From: Bacillota bacterium
GTDB taxonomy: Bacteria > Vulcanimicrobiota > JAJTBE01
NCBI GenBank assembly: GCA_021287065.1
Contig: JAJTBE010000018.1
Coordinates: 1 to 64,000 of the forward strand
Reading direction: 5' to 3'
DNA: 64,000 bases
Shown here one piece after another: positions 18,925 through 27,436 of this stretch. Position 1 is the first letter of the stretch, and each line of letters begins with the position of its first letter. Both the position numbers and the translations under genes were made by a program. The notes beneath the pieces were generated by a model. That model saw only the letters and a program-made list of their open reading frames with translations, was not told where the DNA came from and ran no database searches.

Positions 18925-20337
18925 TCAGAACCTCTGCCACGAATCCACTTTGATAACTTTTATATCATCGGCAAGCTTTGATAAAGCTACATCATAGTGG
19001 AATTCGGGGTTTCCGTGGATCCAGATGGTTTTGCCGATAAGGGCGCCATACACTGTGCCGTTGCCCCTGAGATTTATATCGGCATTGGGAGCATAAATAC
19101 CTGCATAGGCTTCGGAGTGGCCTCTGAAATCGAAGTTTGTGCAGTTGGCGGTTCCGTATATTCTGAGGTCGGTTGTTTTGGGAGTACCGTTGCTGTTCTG
19201 GTTAAATATGCCTCCGGCATTTGCACCGCCGGTCATATTTACGGAACCGTCCACATAGATTTTTACAGGACCGTTGGTTGTATCCACTCTGAGTTCTCCC
19301 TGACCTGCAATATCAATCCCCTTAAAGATATATGTGCCGGGACCGGTGAGAGTAACAACCTGCTGGCTTGATATATTCAGTTTTCCGTTGTAGTTTGCAG
19401 GAGTGAGGGTAAAGGTGTTTGAGCTTGAACTGCTGCCACTGTTGCCATTGCCGTTGCTGTTACTGTTTCCGTTTCCATTGCTGTTACTGCTTCCCCGGTT
19501 CGACATTGCAACAAACTTGTATTTCATATCAAGATAGCCGTTTATGTCGGAAGGAAGGTTCTGGAGAGGAAGGCCTGAGGGAAGAACCACTTCCGGCATA
19601 GGATTGGGCTGGCTCAGCACCTGTTCTCCGCCGGTTATTGTAGGATGCCCTGTTATAGTAATGGCGCCGTTTGTTCCAAGATTGGATCCGGGACCGGCAT
19701 AGAGAGTGCCGTCAACGCTTCCTGAAGAGCCATGCATTGTAATGGCGCCTTCCTGATTGCCGTTGGTTCCCGCATCTCCTTCTCCGGGTTTCTGCTGGCC
19801 TGTAGAAGAATCATAAGCATCTATAGAAATTGCGCCGTTAAAAGTAACGCTTTTATCCCCGAAGACGCCGAAGTTGTCAAAGGGAGTTCCCTTATTAATC
19901 ATCACTGCTGCATATTTTGAACTGCCGCCTTTTCCCGAAGGACCGCTCTTTCCTTCGGAAACGATATAACAGCTTCCCGCCGGAACTGTAATCCCTTTGA
20001 AGCAGTTGGCCATGCTCGTGGTTCCATAAAAGTTGTTGAATACCTGAACGGAGTATTTGTCGGTTCCGGGCTGAAGAACCACATCACTAAAGGTCTGAAC
20101 TTTTTCAGTTCCTCCGTTTGTTCCATCCCAGGTGGAATCAGTTTTCAGCTTTGCAATACCTTTGGCAAGACCAGCTTCAGCAACATAAAAGGCTCTTGTG
20201 TTGTAAGAATCCCTGTTCATAAATCCAAGATTCTGGACACCGAGAGTTGCAACAGCAATGCCGATTACAACAACAACAGAAATAACCATTAATACAAGTG
20301 CGATTGAAAAACCTCTGGCAGATGATTTGAATTTCAT
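18925..20337 (-). CDS. Large PilX-like pilin-associated protein (third copy)
   Basis: A 470-residue protein with a PilX-type N-terminus: a short basic head, then a long hydrophobic helix starting FSIALVLMVISVVVVIGIAV and the family phrase NTRAFYVAEAGLAKGIAKLK. The rest is a Gly/Asn-rich beta-helix-like passenger (VDGTLYAGPGSNLGTNGAI, GQGELRVDTTNGPVKIYVDG). It ends in SWQRF, as do its paralogs. Compared with the copy at 20660 it carries an extra Ser/Asn/Gly repeat at 19425-19500. ATG at 20337 follows AAGGGGAG. It stands alone, behind a terminator and a possible attenuator, unlike the other two copies. Likely assembled by a type II/IV pilus machine at the cell surface. Confidence 0.82.
   Translation of the reverse strand: MKFKSSARGFSIALVLMVISVVVVIGIAVATLGVQNLGFMNRDSYNTRAFYVAEAGLAKGIAKLKTDSTWDGTNGGTEKVQTFSDVVLQPGTDKYSVQVFNNFYGTTSMANCFKGITVPAGSCYIVSEGKSGPSGKGGSSKYAAVMINKGTPFDNFGVFGDKSVTFNGAISIDAYDSSTGQQKPGEGDAGTNGNQEGAITMHGSSGSVDGTLYAGPGSNLGTNGAITITGHPTITGGEQVLSQPNPMPEVVLPSGLPLQNLPSDINGYLDMKYKFVAMSNRGSSNSNGNGNSNSNGNGNSGSSSSSNTFTLTPANYNGKLNISSQQVVTLTGPGTYIFKGIDIAGQGELRVDTTNGPVKIYVDGSVNMTGGANAGGIFNQNSNGTPKTTDLRIYGTANCTNFDFRGHSEAYAGIYAPNADINLRGNGTVYGALIGKTIWIHGNPEFHYDVALSKLADDIKVIKVDSWQRF
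19425..19500 (-). repeat. Coding tandem repeat (Ser/Asn/Gly)
   Basis: A run of near-identical triplet-based units encodes alternating Asn, Gly and Ser in the PilX-like protein at 18925. It is absent from the paralog at 20660, so it arose after duplication and may vary in length by slippage. Confidence 0.7.
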
Positions 20338-20603
20338 ATATATATCTCCCCTTCGGATGGATTGTAAAAACAATCACTTACCTTTATGAAGCTGCTTTGC
20401 TGATACACTAACCGTTTCTGACAGTAAAAAAGGTGTCTTAATCTCCGGCACCTCGCTGATTGTCCTGGAAGAGCAGTAAGTTTGAGGTTCAGTGCAGTTA
20501 GAGTTGTTGAATTGCAATCATGCTGATACACTTATAGTTCTGACTAATTTATACCCTGTTGCAGTTAAAAATATTCACTATTTTTCCAAAATAATCCAAC
20601 ATG
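20338..20603 (-). other. Leader region of the lone PilX-like gene
   Basis: A 266-base leader between the upstream terminator and the start at 20337. On the minus strand GTGTATCAGCA occurs twice, at 20521-20531 and 20398-20408, and a terminator-like hairpin lies between them at 20425-20453. No open frame of interest. Confidence 0.5.
20425..20453 (-). promoter_or_regulatory. Possible transcription attenuator
   Basis: On the minus strand AGGTG and CACCT pair around a 13-base loop and six T follow, about 90 bases before the start codon at 20337. This could stop leader transcripts conditionally. The short stem and large loop make it weak. Confidence 0.35.
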
Positions 20604-20632
20604 AAAAAAACTATCCCTATAAAAAGGATAGT
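20604..20632 (-). terminator. Rho-independent terminator
   Basis: On the minus strand ACTATCC and GGATAGT pair around a short AT-rich loop and seven T follow. It closes the 22.6-20.7 kb pseudopilin operon 28 bases beyond the last stop. Confidence 0.8.
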
Positions 20633-20659
20633 CTGAAAATCCGATTTTATTCCCTATCA

Positions 20660-21958
20660 TCAGAATCTCTGCCAGGATTCGACCCGGATAACCTTAACAT
20701 CATTGGCGACTTTTGAAAGGGCAACATCATAATGGAAAGCAGGGTTTCCGTGGATAATTATGTCTTTACCTATTAAGGCTCCGTAAACAGTTCCATCGCC
20801 CCTGAGATTTATCTGGGCATTGGGGGCATAAATACCGGCATAGGCTTGTGAATGTCCTCTGAAGTCAAAATTCGTACAGTTTTCAGTTCCATAGATTCTT
20901 AAATCAGTGGTTTTTGGCAATCCCACATTGTTGATATTATAAATACCTCCCACATCAGCGCCACCTGTGAGATTAACTGAACCATCAACATAGATCTTTA
21001 CAGGTCCGCTGCTGGTGTCCACACGGAGTTCGCCCTGCCCCTGAATATCAATACCTTTGAAGATATAAGTTCCGGGTCCTGTGAGAGTAACCACATCTTT
21101 GTTTGAAAGACTTAGTTTGCCGTTATAACTTGCGGGAGTAAGCGTAAGCGAATTGGTATTGCCTGTTATTGCAGGTATGTTCATAACAGGAAGCCCTGTG
21201 GGCAGAATAACCTCCGGCATGGGATTTGGCTGGAGAAGAACCTGTTCATCTCCGGTGATGGTAGGCTGTCCGCTTATACTGATAGCGCCGTTTGTGCCAA
21301 GAGTGGAGCCGGGACCGGCATAAAGAGAACCATCAACATAACCGGAAGTTCCGAGAACCGTAATCGCTCCCTGCTGGTGGCCGTTTGTTCCCGCATCCCC
21401 TTCACCGGGTTTCTGGGTGCTTGTGGAGGAATCGTACGCATCAATTGACATATTTCCCTTGAAAAGAACGCTGCTGTCACCAAAAACTCCGAACTGATCG
21501 AAGGGAGTGCCCATACTGAGCATTACCCCGGCATATTTAACAGAACCTCCACTGCCCGGTGTACCTGTTTTTCCACCGGCAACAATGTAACAATACCCTT
21601 TGGGAACACTGATGCTTCTGAAACAATTGGGCATATCGGCTGTTCCGAAGAAATTGTTGTAAACCTGAACCGTAAATTTATCCCCGCCGGGCTGAAGAAC
21701 CGTTTCATTGAAGGTAAGAGTGGTTGTTCCGGTATTGTAACCATTCCAGTTATTATCGGTTTTAATTTTTGCAATTCCTTTGGAAAGGCCTGCTTCAGCA
21801 ACATAAAAAGCACGGGTGTTTCTTGAGTCCTTGTTAAGAAAGCCGAGATTTCTGACGCCTATAGTGGCAACGGTGATGCCGATAACAAGCACTACAGCAA
21901 TCACAAGCAGAACAACGGCGATGGAAAACCCTTTACGGGCGCGCAAATTAACAATCAT
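20660..21958 (-). CDS. Large PilX-like pilin-associated protein (cassette 1)
   Basis: A 432-residue paralog of the gene at 18925. It has the same basic head, long hydrophobic helix (FSIAVVLLVIAVVLVIGITV), NTRAFYVAEAGLSKGIAKIK and Gly-rich beta-helix-like passenger, and ends in SWQRF. PilX-family proteins are minor pilins of type IV pilus or type II secretion systems; usual members are near 200 residues, so the passenger is unusually large. The ATG at 21958 follows AAAGGAGG with good spacing, and the frame upstream of it is not signal-like. Third gene of a cassette with the two prepilin genes at 21987 and 22628; a terminator follows. Confidence 0.83.
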   Translation of the reverse strand: MIVNLRARKGFSIAVVLLVIAVVLVIGITVATIGVRNLGFLNKDSRNTRAFYVAEAGLSKGIAKIKTDNNWNGYNTGTTTLTFNETVLQPGGDKFTVQVYNNFFGTADMPNCFRSISVPKGYCYIVAGGKTGTPGSGGSVKYAGVMLSMGTPFDQFGVFGDSSVLFKGNMSIDAYDSSTSTQKPGEGDAGTNGHQQGAITVLGTSGYVDGSLYAGPGSTLGTNGAISISGQPTITGDEQVLLQPNPMPEVILPTGLPVMNIPAITGNTNSLTLTPASYNGKLSLSNKDVVTLTGPGTYIFKGIDIQGQGELRVDTSSGPVKIYVDGSVNLTGGADVGGIYNINNVGLPKTTDLRIYGTENCTNFDFRGHSQAYAGIYAPNAQINLRGDGTVYGALIGKDIIIHGNPAFHYDVALSKVANDVKVIRVESWQRF

Positions 21959-21986
21959 ACGACCTCCTTTTCCCCCCTGCCAAGGG

Positions 21987-22592
21987 TCAGTTTCTGGTCT
22001 GTATGCGGGTAGCAACCTGAAGGCGGTTGGGTTTGGTGGTATCAGTGGTCTGATCGAAAATAATCTCAAATGAATAGTTGCCTGTAGCCTGCTTTGCTAT
22101 GGTCATGGACTGAATGCCTGTGGCTATGGTGTCTGCTGAAACTGTGGAATTGGCAAATGCGGTAACTGTGGAATAGGGGCAGGCTCCCGGATTGGCTGTG
22201 GGAAGGCTCAGAGGTGCTTCTTTTCTCATAAGGCTGTATTTCCCGTTAGTTTCCTGTTTAAGGTAGTAGCAGACCCATCTCTGCCATTTGATTTTGCCGG
22301 TGGAATCAAATTCGTAGCTCCCGTCGCTTTTTCTGGCTGAGAGAAAATACAAACCCGACGGAGCGGATCCGATAACAACGCTTGTTGATTTGGCTCCGGG
22401 TGTTTCAGAAAAGAGGTTTGCCATGGAATTCATTGCGTTCTGATGCATGATGGTTCTGGCTTCCGTAACCCGGTAATATTTCATACTTGATATAAAAATT
22501 CCGTAAATTCCTGTCAGAATAATTCCAAACAGAAAAGCATATATCAACAGTTCAGGGAGAGTAATTCCCTTTCGGTTATTCAGACTTTTCAT
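21987..22592 (-). CDS. PulJ/GspJ-like prepilin (cassette 1)
   Basis: A 201-residue prepilin. The N-terminus has a short leader ending in Gly (NNRKG) followed by ITLPELLIYAFLFGIILTGI, the type IV prepilin peptidase site with Glu at position 5 of the mature helix. The following soluble domain has SMKYYRVTEARTIMHQN, similar to minor pseudopilin J/W proteins. It is cut and methylated by prepilin peptidase (not in this window) and joins a pseudopilus tip. Second gene of the cassette, paralogous to 24716. Confidence 0.87.
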   Translation of the reverse strand: MKSLNNRKGITLPELLIYAFLFGIILTGIYGIFISSMKYYRVTEARTIMHQNAMNSMANLFSETPGAKSTSVVIGSAPSGLYFLSARKSDGSYEFDSTGKIKWQRWVCYYLKQETNGKYSLMRKEAPLSLPTANPGACPYSTVTAFANSTVSADTIATGIQSMTIAKQATGNYSFEIIFDQTTDTTKPNRLQVATRIQTRN

Positions 22593-22627
22593 GTTATCTC
22601 TCCTTTCGCCGCCTCATCTTCTGACAT

Positions 22628-23068
22628 TTACTGCTTTGGATTATTGATGAGGGTCTGCAGTTCTATATTGTTGTATTTATTGCCCCCGGGAGTGCCGACA
22701 ATCCAGCTTATCTGAACCCTGACCGTTTTGATATTGTCCGGATCATCCGCCAGAGGTTCCACACGAATGGTAGAGTTGAAGGTAGTAGTATGCGTAATGC
22801 CGTTGCTGGTTACAGTTAAAACTGTGGGGGGCCGATCCGTTACTGCAGTGTTTTCCATATTAAGATCATCCCACGACAATGTCTTGAGGTATTCCATTTC
22901 ATTCTTTGCCACCTGATTGGCAAGGAATACATTTTCTCCCTGAACCACTGCTTTGGTCGCCATAGGGAATATTCCATAAACTGCCAGAAGGCAGGTGGCA
23001 AAAATTCCCAGAGCAATGAGAAGTTCAAGAAGACTGAATCCGCTTAATTTAACTCTGCGCTTTTTCAT
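22628..23068 (-). CDS. PilV/GspI-like prepilin (cassette 1)
   Basis: A 146-residue prepilin with the signature SGFSLLELLIALGIFATCLLAV: a Gly-Phe cleavage site, Glu5 and a long hydrophobic helix. The soluble part includes LANQVAKNEMEYLKTLSWDDL, also seen in the paralog at 25339, and resembles minor pseudopilins I/V. ATG 23068 is preceded by AGGGG. First gene of the three-gene cassette; the 360-base region upstream should contain its promoter. Confidence 0.87.
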   Translation of the reverse strand: MKKRRVKLSGFSLLELLIALGIFATCLLAVYGIFPMATKAVVQGENVFLANQVAKNEMEYLKTLSWDDLNMENTAVTDRPPTVLTVTSNGITHTTTFNSTIRVEPLADDPDNIKTVRVQISWIVGTPGGNKYNNIELQTLINNPKQ

Positions 23069-23428
23069 ATAATCACCCCTGATCATTATCGGCTTTGCAA
23101 CTCATCAATAAAGAACATTTAGAAGGATTAAAACTATACTTTTGTATAATTTTCAACTTTTATTCCGCCGCGATGCTCTGTAAATCCATAAAACAATGTT
23201 CAATACTGTATATGAAGTATTCAGCCGGGGCTAACCCCGGTATGTCCGCGTTGCTGCAGAAATGATTATGTTTGCGGACGACAGCATTTTCAGTCAGATT
23301 TCATTCAGGTTACAAAATCCGGAAGTTTCAGTCAGATTTCAGATTTCAGCTTTGCCGGAGGCTTCTTCAAAATAATACAGTAGCTGCTGTTTAGTTATTC
23401 CCTGTTTTCAGGGAAATACCCATTTCAC
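23069..23428. other. Intergenic stretch between pseudopilin cassettes
   Basis: About 360 bases. It holds a perfect small hairpin CCGGGG/CCCCGG with loop CTAA at 23225-23240, two nearby copies of CAGTCAGATTTCA (about 23292 and 23332), and at 23398-23415 TTCCCTG/CAGGGAA around TTTT, just past the stop of the upstream cassette. The last has no T run, so termination there is uncertain. Confidence 0.5.
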
Positions 23429-24706
23429 TTAAAAATACTGCCATGATCCCACAGAAAGGTTGTCGAGGCCTGCCTGTTTTTTCAGCGCCGTATCGTAATC
23501 GTATTTGATGGAGCCTTTCATGGAAATTGCTCCGGAGACCGAACCTCCGTACATCTGAGTGTCTCCTGTAATACTTAACTGCGCGGAAGGCGCATAAATT
23601 CCCCCGATGAAGCTTGATATGCCGGTTAATTTAATATCTTTACAGTTGCCGGTCCCCAAAAAAATGAGATCGCCGGGCTTCGCCGCAAGGCTTCCCGAAT
23701 GTGTAATCGTAATCCCTGACTGTCCGGAAAATGATACATTTCCATTGAGATAGATCACCACCGGACCTGATGACGCATCGATTATGAGTTTGCCCTTTCC
23801 TGATGCGGTAATTCCACTGAAAATGTATTTTGCTCCCCCTGCGGAACCGGTAAGGGTAACATCCTGATTAACAATGGTGAGCGTTGTTTCACCTGAATAA
23901 TCCCCGGGCATAAGCATACCCTGGGAGAAAGTTCTTTTAACAAGATTTGTGGGCAAAACAACCTGCCCCAGAGTTTTTGTTCCGTTAAGAGTTTTCTGTT
24001 CGCCGGTGAGAGAGCAGTGTCCATGCAGAAGTATGGGTTGATCCGTAGCGAGGTTGGCTCCGTATCCGGCGTAGATACTGCCGTCAACATATACAGGCGT
24101 GCCATTCATTGTAACAGAACCTTTGGTTACGCCGTTTGTTCCCACATCAGCTCCGCCGGGGACACTCATCCCGGTTGCAGAATCTTTGGCAGTAACTGAA
24201 ACATTACCTGAAATGTCTACGCTTTTATCTCCGAATATGCCAAAGTCGAAGAAAGAAGAACGGGTGATCATCACACCCACATCTTTTGAGCTGATAAGAC
24301 CGGATTTGCCTTTTGAGATAACAAGGCATGCTCCGGGAGGAACAACAATACCGTTGTAGCCTTTAATTTCGGATGCTCCGCTGAAGTTGTTATATACTTT
24401 TACTGTGTATGTGTCATCGGAGTTGGGCATTCTGCTGTTGAGAAAAGTCAGCTTGCTTTCATTTCCCGATCCATCCACCGTACCATCCCATGTCCTGTTT
24501 TTCTTCAGCGAACTGATAGCCCGGGCGACGCCGGATTCAGCTGCATACAGGGCTTTTGTATCGTGCTTTTGTTTTCTCACAAATCCAAGATGCTGAATAC
24601 CCATCGAATTGAGTATCAGTGCAACCACTACTATTATGACGAGAATAACAATTACAACTACTATCGCAAAGCCCGATTCGCTGTTTCTCTTTCTCATATC
24701 GGACAT
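23429..24706 (-). CDS. Large PilX-like pilin-associated protein (cassette 2)
   Basis: A 425-residue member of the same family, more diverged than the 18925/20660 pair. Head SESG, hydrophobic helix FAIVVVIVILVIIVVVALIL, then HDTKALYAAESGVARAISSL, a Gly-rich passenger (VYVDGSIYAGYGANLATDQP) and a C-terminus ending in SWQYF. Two close ATGs (MSDM) are possible starts; the first is 9 nt after the stop of the prepilin gene at 24716. Last gene of the second cassette. Probably a surface-displayed minor pilin. Confidence 0.82.
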   Translation of the reverse strand: MSDMRKRNSESGFAIVVVIVILVIIVVVALILNSMGIQHLGFVRKQKHDTKALYAAESGVARAISSLKKNRTWDGTVDGSGNESKLTFLNSRMPNSDDTYTVKVYNNFSGASEIKGYNGIVVPPGACLVISKGKSGLISSKDVGVMITRSSFFDFGIFGDKSVDISGNVSVTAKDSATGMSVPGGADVGTNGVTKGSVTMNGTPVYVDGSIYAGYGANLATDQPILLHGHCSLTGEQKTLNGTKTLGQVVLPTNLVKRTFSQGMLMPGDYSGETTLTIVNQDVTLTGSAGGAKYIFSGITASGKGKLIIDASSGPVVIYLNGNVSFSGQSGITITHSGSLAAKPGDLIFLGTGNCKDIKLTGISSFIGGIYAPSAQLSITGDTQMYGGSVSGAISMKGSIKYDYDTALKKQAGLDNLSVGSWQYF

Positions 24707-24715
24707 GTCCTCATC

Positions 24716-25327
24716 CTAATTCCTGATAAAAATTCCGGTTTCTCCCTCAATTTCACTCGGTTTGGTGGTATCAGTAGTATGCGTCAGTATAAGTTTGACA
24801 GTATAACCTCCTTTTATGCCGTCATTTTCAACCGTGAAGGATTTGGCTTCGGACGCAACAAGTCTTTCGTAAACAGGCTGCGTTGAAAATTCTGCCACGG
24901 TGGAAAAAGGCGGAGTTCCCGGGGTTAGAACAGGCGGATTTATGGGGATCTCTTTTCTGACGAGTTTTTTTACATCACCTGTGCCTGTCAGGTAGATACA
25001 CACCCATTTTCTCATATAGAGCGAGCCGCCGGAGCCGAAGGAGAAGCTTCCGTTTTCATCAGCAGGGGAGGCAAAGATTATGCCGTCCTTTTCGATGATA
25101 AGACTTCCCAGGCTGGCTATACTCAGCTCTTTTGAAACAGTAGTGAGGCTGGTCATCAGTTTTTGCTGCAATGTGGTTTCGGTTTCGAGTAGTCGGTAGT
25201 ATCTCAGACTGTTGATAACAAAAGACCCTGAGAAAATCATAATAATAAGAAACACAGACAGGTATGCAAGAAGCTCTGCCAGAGTGTAGCCCCGCTTACG
25301 GTTGGTTTTTTGCGGTAAATCGAACAT
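24716..25327 (-). CDS. PulJ/GspJ-like prepilin (cassette 2)
   Basis: A 203-residue prepilin with leader ending KRG, then YTLAELLAYLSVFLIIMIF with Glu at mature position 5. The soluble part has SLRYYRLLETETTLQQ, matching the paralog at 21987. I use ATG 25327 because GGGAG lies 5 nt before it; a TTG further upstream is unsupported. It follows the stop of the PilV-like gene by 11 nt. Confidence 0.85.
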   Translation of the reverse strand: MFDLPQKTNRKRGYTLAELLAYLSVFLIIMIFSGSFVINSLRYYRLLETETTLQQKLMTSLTTVSKELSIASLGSLIIEKDGIIFASPADENGSFSFGSGGSLYMRKWVCIYLTGTGDVKKLVRKEIPINPPVLTPGTPPFSTVAEFSTQPVYERLVASEAKSFTVENDGIKGGYTVKLILTHTTDTTKPSEIEGETGIFIRN

Positions 25328-25338
25328 CGGGCTCCCTC

Positions 25339-25773
25339 TCAATCTTCCCTGGCCACCATAACTTCCATATCAACCTTGTTATTTACATTTCCTGATGGAT
25401 ATGCTCCGTCCCAATAAACCGCAACTTTAATTAATTTTATGTTGTCGGGATCTTCTTCAAATGGAGCAACAGTATATACTGTTGTAAATTCGTTGATCGA
25501 TTCGATTCCATTAATGCGTGTAGTCAGTCTGGTCTGGCGTGTCTGAAGATAGATATTGGCGGATGTGAGATCGTCCCATTTCAGGTGCTTTGCAAATTCT
25601 ATTTCTTTTTTGGCAAGCTGGGTTGCAAGAATGATTTTTCTCCCCCTGTTGGCGGCTTTAACAGATAACGGGAAAATCTCCAGAACCAGAAGTATGCAGA
25701 AAATCAGAATAAAAAGTGAAACAAGGACTTCAAGGAGGCTGAATCCATGAGAGCGTACTGTTTTTCTCAGCAT
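25339..25773 (-). CDS. PilV/GspI-like prepilin (cassette 2)
   Basis: A 144-residue prepilin with HGFSLLEVLVSLFILIFCIL as cleavage site and helix, followed by LATQLAKKEIEFAKHLKWDDL, nearly the same phrase as in the paralog at 22628. GAGAGG precedes the ATG. First gene of cassette 2, divergent from RNase PH across a 226-base promoter region. Confidence 0.86.
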   Translation of the reverse strand: MLRKTVRSHGFSLLEVLVSLFILIFCILLVLEIFPLSVKAANRGRKIILATQLAKKEIEFAKHLKWDDLTSANIYLQTRQTRLTTRINGIESINEFTTVYTVAPFEEDPDNIKLIKVAVYWDGAYPSGNVNNKVDMEVMVARED

Positions 25774-25882
25774 GAAGCATCACCTCTCCCCTCTGCTTAT
25801 ACAAAAACCCATTTTAATATTAATACCCCGCAGGCCCTGAGTCAATTGGATGAAAGTCTAATAAAAGGGTTTTTCCCATGAT

Positions 25883-25909
25883 TTGATTAAAAGTGTCATA
25901 AGATATAAT
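25883..25909 (+). promoter_or_regulatory. Probable promoter for RNase PH
   Basis: TTGATT and a perfect TATAAT are separated by 15 bases, about 90 bases before the rph start. The -35 box equals that of the hypF promoter at 33801. The short spacer lowers confidence. Confidence 0.45.
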
Positions 25910-25999
25910 AAAAATTATCTGTCAGGAGTTCCTGATATTGTTTTTCCCATAAATACCGTGATCCGGAACATTTGAATACAGCAGAAAGGCTTAATATTG

Positions 26000-26764
26000 A
26001 TGAAAAGAAACGACGGCAGGCAGATTTTTGATCTGCGCCCCGTAAAAATCACCCGTAATTACATAAAACATGCAGAAGGCTCAGTTTTGATAGAAGTCGG
26101 AGAAACCAAGGTAATCTGCACAGCTACAGTCGATGAAAAGACACCGGGCTGGATGAAAAACACCGGCAAAGGCTGGATTACAGCGGAATATGGACTTCTC
26201 CCCCGCTCCACAAAAGAAAGAAACTCCAGAGAAGCCACCAAAGGCAGACTCAGCGGCAGAACTCAGGAAATAATGAGGCTTATCGGCAGAGCGCTCAGAT
26301 CAGTGGTGGATCTCAACATGATGGGAGAAAGAACAATACAAATCGACTGTGATGTTATTCAGGCAGACGGAGGAACAAGAACAGCTTCCATCACCGGAGC
26401 TTTTGTAGCCATAGTTGATGCTTTTGCACACCTGCAGCAGGCAGGAATCATTAAGGGAAGAGTGCTCAAAAGCTACCTTGCTGCTGTTTCGGTGGGAATA
26501 ATCGACAACACCGAAATTCTCGATCTCAACTACGAAGAAGACTCAAGGGCGCAGGTGGATATGAATGTCATTATGACTTCAAGAGGCGAACTGGTAGAAG
26601 TTCAGGGGACTGCAGAAGGCAATCCTTTCTCCAAAAAGCAGCTGTACCGCCTTGTGGATGTCGCCCAAAAGGGAATCAACGAACTTATCGTTGTACAGAA
26701 AGAAGTGCTCAGCGATATCAAGGGATTAATCTGGCCCGACGATATTACACCGCCTCCGATGTAG
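26000..26764 (+). CDS. rph: Ribonuclease PH
   Basis: A 254-residue phosphorolytic 3'-5' exoribonuclease that trims tRNA precursors using phosphate. Near the N-terminus RKNDG-type start ([16 protein letters not shown]), then [53 protein letters not shown] and the final VEVQGTAEG are all family hallmarks, and length is normal. ATG 26000 follows GAAAGG; the TTG just before it is not needed. Divergent from the pseudopilin cassette, convergent with the next gene. No rdgB partner follows. Confidence 0.97.
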   Translation: MKRNDGRQIFDLRPVKITRNYIKHAEGSVLIEVGETKVICTATVDEKTPGWMKNTGKGWITAEYGLLPRSTKERNSREATKGRLSGRTQEIMRLIGRALRSVVDLNMMGERTIQIDCDVIQADGGTRTASITGAFVAIVDAFAHLQQAGIIKGRVLKSYLAAVSVGIIDNTEILDLNYEEDSRAQVDMNVIMTSRGELVEVQGTAEGNPFSKKQLYRLVDVAQKGINELIVVQKEVLSDIKGLIWPDDITPPPM

Positions 26765-26778
26765 GAATCAAACCAACA

Positions 26779-27432
26779 TCACATTTTGTTAATATCCACA
26801 CGATAAATATCATCGTTATTGTCATCATCATTCACGCCTGTTGCTCCGGAAACATCTTCAGGCGTGTTTTTATTATAGCTGCTTACACAGTTGAAAGCAG
26901 TGCTCGTTTCAAGAAGCTTGAATATTCTTTTCAGTTTCCTTTCATCATCGGAAAAAGCTACGCAAATCCGGCTTCCACCTTCACAGTTGAAAAAAATCCC
27001 ATAATCCTCAACAGAAGAATTTTCCAAATAAAAATTGTAGAACTTTTCAATCCGGAGTTCACTGATTTCAGAACCGGAATAAGTGCTTTCCGATACCAAA
27101 GGTCCGCAATGGTCGGTTATTACAATGTAGTGGGGAATTAGTTTTACAACTCTCTTTCCGGAAACAAGAGATAAATTGTAGATAACCACCACAAAAAAAA
27201 CCAATAGAAAAAAGCCTGTAACTTTCAGTTTCTCATCCAAATTATTTTCACCGCTCAGAAGCTGCAGAGAATAAGACAGAACCAATATAAGAATAAATAT
27301 GCTAATCAAAGAGCCGGGAATATTACGCCGGGAAAGCATAGTAATCCGTGTTGAACACTCACGATGCTCAACGGAAGCTCCTGCAGGATCGGAATACAAC
27401 TCTTTGGGGATAAGAAAGGGAGGCAGAATCAC
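26779..27432 (-). CDS. Two-helix membrane protein, unknown
   Basis: A 217-residue protein with two predicted membrane helices (about 40-60 and 72-92) and a soluble C-terminal half that may be a PH-like or regulatory domain (ISELRIEKFYNFYLENSSVE). It begins with GTG only a few bases after the queE stop, so it is translated from the same message. An acidic Asn/Asp-rich tail precedes the end. I recognise no family. Confidence 0.6.
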   Translation of the reverse strand: MILPPFLIPKELYSDPAGASVEHRECSTRITMLSRRNIPGSLISIFILILVLSYSLQLLSGENNLDEKLKVTGFFLLVFFVVVIYNLSLVSGKRVVKLIPHYIVITDHCGPLVSESTYSGSEISELRIEKFYNFYLENSSVEDYGIFFNCEGGSRICVAFSDDERKLKRIFKLLETSTAFNCVSSYNKNTPEDVSGATGVNDDDNNDDIYRVDINKM

Positions 27433-27436
27433 GAGC

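Noticed and set aside
20338-20603. c-di-GMP or other known riboswitch before the PilX-like gene
   Set aside because: I compared the leader with the remembered GEMM-I core (kissing tetraloop and receptor with GCAAA and conserved CCC) and could not place it. Only a weak hairpin with a T run remains.
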